From positions 4,960,001 to 5,024,000 of the forward strand of contig CAJQUN010000022.1 in NCBI GenBank assembly GCA_907163345.1: a stretch of 64,000 nt of DNA, given 5' to 3'. This document shows, piece by piece, positions 55,782 through 64,000 of the stretch. The stretch is from Haberlea rhodopensis (lineage: Eukaryota > Streptophyta > Magnoliopsida > Lamiales > Gesneriaceae). The translations under genes and the position numbers were made by a program. The notes under the pieces were generated by a model. That model worked only from the letters and a program-made list of their open reading frames with translations, had not been told where the DNA came from and ran no database searches. Every line of letters starts with the position of its first letter. Positions within the stretch are counted from its first letter, which is position 1.

Positions 55782-56368
55782 GATTTGACCTCTTACCTCC
55801 AACTAAATGCACAACAACAATGTGTCGCCAAATTATATTCAAAGCATTTAAGGATACAACACAGTCCAAGAACTTGAAACTCAAGCTATCTCAGCCTTCC
55901 CATGTCTAGAATGGAGCTGGAATCCAATACTCCAATTCCATGTTTCCCACTCTACATAGATCAATTAACCACGAATCAAAAGCTAGAGGTGAATGACCAG
56001 AAGTGAGAAGCTCCGTTTCGAAATGAAATAGCCCATTAAGTAGAGGAATCAACGGCATGCACACGTTGGGATCGTTAATCTCTTCCTCAAAGATTGAGAT
56101 GAGTAGATGTCGGTCGATGGTGTGAAAGTTCTTCCTTGACGAATGAGTCCAAAAAATAGGAACGAAAAAGAAACATAAAAATAGAAATTTTGACATGAAT
56201 GTTGTTTTTTTTTTAAATTTAAAATATACTATAGACTAGAAAGTTGACTATTACAAGCCCTTACAACATGGGATTTTGGGAGTTTAACTAGAACCTAGAT
56301 GGATTCCAAACATTCATGATATAAATGAGTTGAATTATTTATCCCTCGGTGAATTAATGAAGCTGTTG
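55782..56368 (-). other. Spacer with an unrecognised minus-strand ORF (55906-56196)
   Basis: The only candidate is a 96-codon minus-strand frame at 55906-56196, starting MSKFLFLCFFFVPIFW (hydrophobic) and ending YWIPAPF, with no family I recognise. It may be a fragment of a gene lost to transposon activity. Not called as a gene. Confidence 0.3.
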
Positions 56369-57440
56369 GAAATTTTGAGGCTTAATGAATTAAAATTAAG
56401 CAAGATAAAATAGGCTTAATGAACTAAGTGAAGTATAGTATGATACTCTTAATAGGAGATCACCTATGTAAGTGTGAGGACGGGCCGCCTCAATAAAACA
56501 CTTATCAATCCAATATGTGTTACATGCCGAAAAAGGACACAACCAATAAAATCCAAAACAAAGGTTGATAAGTTATTGTGCAGATGCTATTGTTTGGGTT
56601 TACACGGACCGTCAAGAAGTTCAAGACATCATGTTCACTTCGTGGCCTAGTAAATTCGATAGTATTCTGCTAAGAAAGGTTCAAAGCCAAAAGATACATC
56701 TCCTGATTCAATAATTTTTCATGAGAACTCTCTTTTGACATCACGTCCATTCATGCATTAATTTAGTTCATGCGAGGGATTGCTGGAAATTTTAAGGCTT
56801 AATGAATTAAAATTAAGCAAGATAAAAATAGGCTTAATGGATTGAAATTAAGCATAAAAAACGAACGAAGGAAACGAGGGCATAACAGAAAGTTTCGAGC
56901 GCCAAAAAAATGCCCGGGAAAATTACTGGCAATGTCGCTGGCACCACGGTGCCACTGTCTGGGAAAGTAAGGGTGGCGCTGGGGTGCTGCCCGTGCAGAG
57001 CCCCAACTCCATTTCGACATTTTTTTTCTGAAATGATGCACCTCTTGGCGTACAGATGCGATTTTTCAAGGATTGGTGCCTCCGACATCCCTATGTTGAA
57101 TTAAAATATGATTTTAGAAACTAAACACCACAATAGAGAAAAGCAAGATCAAAGCCTTTTCTGCATCATATTCATATTGTTCTTGAAGAAGAGAGTTTGC
57201 AACTTTGGTGATTGTTGTTCTTTTGATTTTTTGTGCTACTATCATAAGAAGAAGTCATTGTATCTTATGAGAGGATTGCCGCATTTCGAAAGCAGCGAGA
57301 GCAGAGTAAATTCCTCTTAAGGACAAAGTGTATTGCCTCGACTTGACAAAGTTCATCATTTATTTTCATAACCGCAGACGGATTCGTATATAGCGCACCT
57401 AACAAAAGCTTCTCTCTCCATGGTACCAATCAGGCTAGGA
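56369..57440 (+). repeat. Copia LTR remnants in two pieces
   Basis: TTGGAAATTTTGAGGCTTAATG at about 56371 recurs at about 56780 (GCTGGAAATTTTAAGGC), and each copy continues for over 50 bp. The second is preceded by a purine run GCGAGGGA (about 56772-56779), so 56780 onward is a 3' LTR and the first copy a fragment. The LTR holds GGTGGCGCTGGGGTGC (56972) and continues to about 57440. Confidence 0.55.
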
Positions 57441-59334
57441 TTGCGACTATATCATTGACTGATATAGTTTACAAGGACGGAGGTTTGTGTGGAGATTCAC
57501 TAGTTAATGAGAGGAAATTAGGAAATGAGTTTGGTAAACAAAGTCTAAACTCCAAGAAAAATGAGGTAATGAACGAAAAATTTAATGCAAGTTTTTTTTC
57601 TTCAAATTGTCATATTCGATTTTTTTGGTTGTACGTATTGCTATGCCCCGAGATAAAGAGCGTGTGACATCGATGTTGGATTCAAATATGAAAATTCGAA
57701 TACAACAAGCCTCGTGTACATGTCTATGATAAACCAGTCTTTTTATTCATAAACATATAATTATCTTTACAATTGAAAAACAACTTACAAAGCGTCTCAG
57801 ATTCAACAAAGTATGTGGAAGCGTAAATAAAGAGCTAATAAAAATATCGGGATTCCTTCTTTAGATCACCATACCAAAAAGTGGTCTCAATCTTCTCTTC
57901 GTTCTTATCTGGGAGGAAAGCTAAGGGGGTGAGTGTTTGGGGAAAAACTCAGCAAATAGGGGCCAATCGAACATGTTAAAAACAAATACATATACGAGTG
58001 TGTAAAGTCTTTAAACCATTCTTTATCAATGCACATAAAACTTACATATTTGCTCACACTAGAGCCTTATCATAAATACATATCACATAGCACATATCAC
58101 ATGGTGGCTTTTTTTGGGTTCAAGAGGCGGCTCCCGTGTGCATAGGACTTTGCTATTAAGGATCAAGATGTGGCCCACATGCACGTGACACTTTGCCCCG
58201 CAGTTTCAACAGGTGGCCCCCGTCATGTAGCATTTTGCCCCGTCGATTCAAATGGTGGCTCCTACACAAGTAGCATTTTACCCCGCAAAGCCTTAACTTT
58301 CACATTTCATAAATCTCATAACTTTTCAATTCCAAATCATATTCAAAATTTATGTTCGACGGAATCTTAAAAACATATGTAAGATTTTTAAACAAAACGA
58401 TATTCATAGGAAAAACCCCCTTACCGTGCTTGAATAAATGAGCGTAGTGGAGTGAAAAATAGCACACGAACTCTTCCTCGTTGCCTTGAGGTTTTCGAGT
58501 GTGTGATGTGTGTGTGATTCTCCAAATTGCTAGAGTGTAGGAGAGAGGATCCTTCTTTGCATGATGTAGTGTGATTTTAATATGTGGATAAGTGGTCCAA
58601 GTTAGGCATGAGCTGGGGCATGAAATGGGATGACATGGAGGCAATTAAGTGGTGTTGATTGATGGGCAAAAATTGGGGCATTGTGATAATTGAGATATTA
58701 TTGAGGCGATTAAATGTGTTAATGAATGGTCATCATTGTCACAATTGATTTTTGGACAAGGTAATTGAATGTGTTAGTGATGCAATTGAATGATATGTCA
58801 TGATTTGAGCGAGACACTTATTATTGAATGACTATGACAGTGTTTGAACAATGTCATTGAGTGATTTAATCGAGCACTTTCAAAATCCTAGTAGGTGAAA
58901 ATGGGGCCTCATTGGGTGCCTTTTTATGTATGATTAATGTAGAAATTATAGTCCATAACTTTTATCTATATATTACAAGATTTAAGATTGATTATTATTA
59001 TTATTATATTCATTGATTTCTTAATTATCTACAAACAGTGAATTGTTTAAAATGTCTACAAGGTAAAATCATATAACATAAGTATTATCTCTTACACAAA
59101 CTCGAATAAGTTAAATACTAAGGTATATGCTTAAATAGGTGATTTAAAGTCCACAAGATTGAATAATACAATTCAAACCATCCATGATACAAATCTATTA
59201 AAGAGTGGACCGAAATGGTCCCACGAAGCCGGTCGCCGGTAGCCTTTCCACTCCTCTCCTTTCTGTCGAGCTACTATTTTTAATATTATCTTGGTATCAC
59301 ATAATTTGTTTGACTAAAATTTCGGGTCTTTACA
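57441..59334. repeat. LTR-like block upstream of CDC48, with a short tandem repeat
   Basis: Non-coding; ends TTTCGGGTCTTTACA at 59320-59334. At 58099-58290 there are about four imperfect copies of a 45-bp unit combining GGTGGCTCC, AGCATTTTGCCCCG and TTCAA. The left end is not defined. Confidence 0.45.
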
Positions 59335-59576
59335 CATGTATATTTGTTTTTGTTTTATGTTTTAGATAAGAAAGAATTCCAATGAAGTGTATAAACACTT
59401 GATATTCTTAATTAGCCGAATAATAGGAGACATAATTTTGGAGATCACTCCCTCAAATTCAATAACATCACGAATTGAGGGATTATAATTTTCTCGTCTG
59501 CTGTTCCAATCACTTGTTGCAATCGGAAAAATTCCTCGCTCCCTCTTGGATCCCTTGATCTCAGATCACCGACAAG
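59335..59576 (+). promoter_or_regulatory. Promoter and 5' leader of CDC48
   Basis: Only 242 bp separate the LTR-like end at 59334 from the CDC48 start codon. A TATA-like GTATAAACAC lies at about 59390-59399. The leader before the ATG is pyrimidine-rich (CTCGCTCCCTCTTGGATCCC). Confidence 0.45.
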
Positions 59577-62500
59577 ATGAGTCACCAAGCCGAGTCTTCT
59601 GATTCGTGAGTATACACTTGCTCGTCAATTCCTTCAACTCTCTTTCGCAGAATCACGACCTTTTTGCCTTGTTTTTTGTTGAATTATTCATGGGTATCTG
59701 GCGGTTTGATTTTGTGTCTCTCTCTCTCTCCCCCTTTGTAACAGAAAAGGTGGTAAGAAGGACTTCTCGACGGCGATTTTGGAGAGGAAAAAGGCAGCGA
59801 ATCGTCTTATCGTGGACGAGGCGGTTAACGATGACAACTCCGTCGTGTCCCTTCACCCCACTACTATGGAAAAGCTCCAGCTTTTCCGTGGAGACACTAT
59901 TTTGATTAAGGTTTTATTTTATTAGGTTTTTTTTTTATATCGCGGATGGGTTAGGGTTGTTTTTTTTTCATGATTAAATTTATTTTATTTGATTCAGATA
60001 ATATTGATGAGTGAATTTACTGGAAGAATGGTTGTTTGACTTAATTATTGATTCCTGAGTGTAGTAACTACAGATCTGATTGTGAAATACAGGAAGATTC
60101 CTACTTAATAACTGCTGGTAATTGATTGATAAGTTTATATTCTTATTGATCTGCATGATATATAATTGCTGAATGGGGTTTCGAGCTAGCTCTTGAATCT
60201 GGAATTTGGTGTGATGTATTCCATGGTTTTATAGTTTTATTTGGAAGCATATGCTTGACGATTGAGGATCTCTGTTTGCTCATGAGTTCTCAAATGATAT
60301 GTTTGGTTACATGACGATGACCTTACCCAGCAATGACAGCCTTTTATTAATATACCATTATTTAGTCCTCCATTTGTGCTTCAATGCATAATATTTTGAT
60401 AATTGTCTTTGTTGTTGATGGATATTTTGAAATGTATTTACTCAGATATGGTTTTAAGGGTGGCAACTTACGATGTTGGAATGACCACCATTTGTTGTTT
60501 GGCTGTTCGTTATTTGACACAATTGGATTAGGGTTACATAGGTTTTAAATTCAATTTCTGTGTTGGTTTGTGGCCATAATAACTGCGTGAAGCAAATAAA
60601 GCATTTATTGATGTTCAACGAAAATCATGAAGAAAAAAACTGAAAATATGACAATGTATCTTGCACGTTTATATATTTATGATCTATCTCAGAATATTGG
60701 AAATATTTACTGAATATGAACAGCATATTTACCTTCTTTGGACTATATTTCATTTTGGTGCAATGGAATTTTGAGAATCCTGCTATCGGCTGTTTGCAGG
60801 GTAAGAAAAGGAAGGACACAGTCTGCATTGCTCTTGCTGACGAAACCTGCGAAGAGCCGAAGATAAGAATGAACAAGGTTGTGCGGTCAAACTTGAGGGT
60901 TAGGCTAGGGGACGTGGTATCAGTGCACCAGTGCCCTGATGTTAAATATGGAAAGCAGGTCCACATACTGCCCTTGGACGATACAGTGGAAGGGCTTACT
61001 GGGGATCTTTTTGAAACCTACCTCAAACGTAAGTCCTCGTATGTATATATTTTGGTTTTCATCTTGCCTGCTTCACAGTATCTGGATGGAATATATCTTT
61101 AATTGCTTGAGCTGGTTGACACTTATTAATTGATAGCATTATTTTTTTGTGTAGCGTACTTTGTAGAAGCATATCGTCCTTTGAGGAAAGGAGACCACTT
61201 TCTCGTGAGAGGGGGGATGAGAAGTGTTGAATTTAAAGTCGTTGAGACTGATCCCGGTGAGTATTGTGTTGTCGCCCCTGATACTGAGATCTTCTGTGAA
61301 GGGGAGCCTGTGAGGAGAGATGATGAGGATAGACTAGATGAGGTTGGCTATGATGATGTGGGTGGTGTTAGGAAGCAGATGGCTCAGATCCGCGAATTGG
61401 TAGAGTTGCCTCTGAGGCATCCCCAGCTTTTCAAGTCTATTGGTGTGAAGCCACCCAAAGGAATTTTACTTTATGGACCCCCAGGTTCCGGAAAGACCCT
61501 GATTGCTAGAGCTGTTGCTAATGAAACTGGTGCTTTCTTCTTTTTGATTAACGGGCCAGAAATCATGTCCAAATTGGCTGGAGAGAGTGAGAGCAATCTG
61601 CGAAAGGCATTTGAGGAAGCAGAGAAGAATGCTCCATCTATTATATTTATTGATGAGATTGATTCCATAGCGCCTAAGCGAGAGAAGACAAATGGGGAAG
61701 TTGAAAGAAGGATTGTTTCTCAGCTTTTGACTCTCATGGATGGATTGAAATCTCGTGCCCATGTTATTGTTATGGGAGCTACTAATCGGCCAAACAGCAT
61801 TGACCCAGCTCTTAGAAGGTTTGGTAGATTTGACAGGGAAATAGACATTGGTGTTCCTGATGAAGTTGGACGCCTTGAAGTTCTTAGGATTCATACCAAG
61901 AACATGAAGCTCTCTGATGATGTATGACCTATATATCTTATGACTTTACAATTGTTAGTTTCTGAATGAATTTCATCTGCATTGAAATTTTTATATTGCA
62001 GGTTGATCTAGAAAGAATAGCAAAAGACACACATGGATATGTTGGTTCTGACCTTGCAGCTCTCTGCACCGAAGCTGCGCTTCAGTGCATCAGAGAGAAA
62101 ATGGATGTCATTGATTTGGAAGATGATTCAATTGATGCTGAAATACTAAATTCCATGGCTGTAACTAACGAGCACTTCCATACAGCTCTTGGAACAAGCA
62201 ATCCTTCCGCATTGCGGGAAACAGTGAGTGATTTCTGGAGGGAATGCTATTTTATATTTGTTGCCGCATCCAAACATTATGGTGAACTATAATGTACATT
62301 ATTTATTTATTAAATTTAAATTATTAAAAGGTTGTTGAAGTACCAAATGTATCCTGGGAAGACATCGGAGGCTTAGAAAATGTGAAGAGGGAGCTTCAAG
62401 AGGTAACACAAATTTTGAGGTCAGATTTGATCTATCACAATCTCTGATAGTTGATCGAGCTAACCTCTTTATTATTTTGTAGACTGTTCAATATCCAGTG

Positions 62501-64000
62501 GAACATCCCGAAAAGTTTGAGAAATTTGGCATGTCACCTTCAAAGGGTGTTCTTTTCTATGGCCCTCCTGGATGTGGCAAAACTCTTCTGGCAAAGGCAA
62601 TTGCAAATGAATGTCAAGCCAATTTTATCAGCGTAAAAGGACCTGAATTGCTCACTATGTGGTTTGGAGAGAGCGAAGCTAATGTTCGTGAAATATTTGA
62701 CAAAGCTAGACAATCTGCTCCGTGTGTCCTCTTTTTTGACGAGCTTGATTCTATTGCAACTCAGGTTGTTTGCCCGTACAGTTTTTAGATAGTTACATAT
62801 TCAAAATATATATATTTGCGGGCTAATTTAAAATTATGCGGACAATCAATTAAATATAAGTCAGAAAGGTAATAAGTCGGCTGTAAGTTAAATACTGTGT
62901 GGCATACTGGTCTTTATAAAGGAAGAAACCTATGAAATAGAGACTAATCTTGGGAGTCTGCATGTTTAGTGTCCATATGTACTTACAATTCATTTGTAAT
63001 TATCACAGAGAGGAAGTAGTGTGGGTGATGCTGGTGGTGCAGCTGATAGAGTTCTCAACCAACTTCTAACAGAAATGGATGGCATGAATGCGAAAAAGAC
63101 TGTTTTTATTATCGGGGCTACTAACAGACCCGACATAATTGATCCAGCACTTTTGCGTCCTGGTCGTCTCGATCAGTTAATATACATTCCTTTGCCTGAC
63201 GAAGATTCACGCCATCAGATATTCAAAGCCTGCCTCAGAAAGTCACCACTTTCCAAAGATGTTGATTTACGAGCACTTGCCAAGTATACTCAAGGATTTA
63301 GTGGGGCAGATATCACAGAAATATGTCAGCGGGCTTGCAAGTATGCCATAAGAGAGAATATAGAAAAAGTATGTTCCTCTGCCCTGTTTTCAATTATGTT
63401 CACCTTTATATTATGTGGATATGTGCATAGCTATTAAGAGCCTACAAGCCATGCATCTAGGCTCCAGGTGCAATGAGGCACAGTCTTTGAGCCTAGAGCC
63501 TTCCAAGTCATTATCCTTTAATGAGACTCTTGCTTTGAGAATAAAGTAAATATCTTGGTGTGCCTTAAAAGATCCGATGCACTTTGAAGCATGCCTCAAA
63601 TAAAAAGATTGTGTAATTTAAATGCAATCAATAACACTCTAAAGAAGATTTGTTATTGTTGAATGGCTTGTTCAGCTCGTGCAGTGTTGTTTCATGCATG
63701 AGTCTCATCATGCCCAAGCCATTACGCCGAAAGGCACCTCATACTTCAATTTTATGAAATTTTAATAGCTGTCTTGAAGGTTTATCGTTCCTTATCTATT
63801 GACCCTTGAGCCGAAATCGAAATTCTGACATATATCTTTTAAACAGAAAGATTTTAGTGGGAAGCTGCTAGGCCCTTTGAGTTATTAGAATACAATCTGT
63901 ATTTTTTTGCTTTACTCCTTGCATAATGTCTCTACTCTGTAAAGTTTCCAGTGATGCTTTTGTTCTTGATGGATTTGTACTGAAATTATGGATGTGAGAT
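59577..64000 (+). CDS. CDC48: CDC48/p97 AAA-ATPase, 3' end beyond the window
   Basis: Homohexameric segregase that extracts ubiquitinated proteins from membranes and complexes, with UFD1/NPL4 and other adaptors, in the cytosol and nucleus. Exons: 59577-59605, 59745-59910, 60800-61028, 61155-61921, 62002-62223, 62331-62402, 62483-62764, 63009-63368; all borders are GT-AG and the joined frame is open for 709 codons. Domains: N domain about 25-195; D1 with Walker A GPPGSGKT (about 249-256) and IIFIDEID; linker; D2 with Walker A GPPGCGKT (about 522-529), Walker B VLFFDELD, and the WFGESEANVREIF pore region. Plant CDC48 is about 805-810 residues, so only the last 100 or so, after RENIEK, are missing. 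The window ends inside intron 8; no further exon is visible in 63369-64000. All key residues are intact. Confidence 0.96.

Noticed and set aside
55906..56196. 96-codon minus-strand ORF as a gene
   Set aside because: No recognisable domain, surrounded by repeats, and open frames of this size are common by chance.
63411..63640. Exon 9 of CDC48 or a minus-strand gene in the last intron
   Set aside because: No sequence like the CDC48 C-terminus appears; the segment looks like a dispersed repeat with CCT-rich wording.

Overview
This is nuclear DNA from a flowering plant, most likely a eudicot. The evidence is GT-AG introns, a canonical plant CDC48 gene, a SAUR gene, a malectin-type receptor kinase, and Athila- and Tat-lineage Ty3/gypsy retrotransposons, Ty1/copia remnants, hAT-like and Harbinger-like MITEs and tRNA-derived SINEs. 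I cannot name the species. Well over half of the window is transposon-derived, and only three host genes are convincing.

Layout. 1-11834 is a nested retrotransposon stack: an LTR-like block (1-1765), a decayed copia element (1766-2781 and 10774-11834) and, inside it, a non-autonomous Athila-like element (2782-10773, target duplication ACAAG). 11835-16900 holds a SINE, a broken plant-mobile-domain (PMD) gene and two families of small palindromic repeats. 16958-27177 is a receptor-like kinase gene whose splice sites join a malectin/kinase receptor to a second, catalytically dead kinase domain; its last intron contains a 5.7 kb Tat element (20869-26548). 27914-31256 is an hAT-like element interrupted by a 3.0 kb solo LTR. 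31743-32189 is a SAUR gene on the minus strand. A very young 11.2 kb Tat element (32317-43552, target duplication CTTAG, LTRs identical by eye) sits just upstream of the SAUR TATA box. 43553-59334 is intergenic, with foldbacks, MITEs, SINEs, LTR-like blocks and copia LTR debris. 59577 to the window end is the 5' nine-tenths of a CDC48/p97 AAA-ATPase gene.

How the parts relate. The receptor kinase is the most unusual host gene: all six exons keep frame, so the retrotransposon in its intron need not have destroyed it. The young Tat element reads in the same direction as SAUR, so its 3' LTR promoter points into that gene while the native upstream promoter has been moved 11 kb away. Both Tat elements carry an antisense ORF with its own TATA box about 110 bp upstream and two introns at matching places, and each has its own unrelated tandem array between the gag-pol side and the antisense ORF. 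Palindromic CGATCGATCG modules recur in several unrelated LTR-type sequences across the window.

Limits: intron borders, element ends and LTR identity were judged by eye; no alignment or database search was run.
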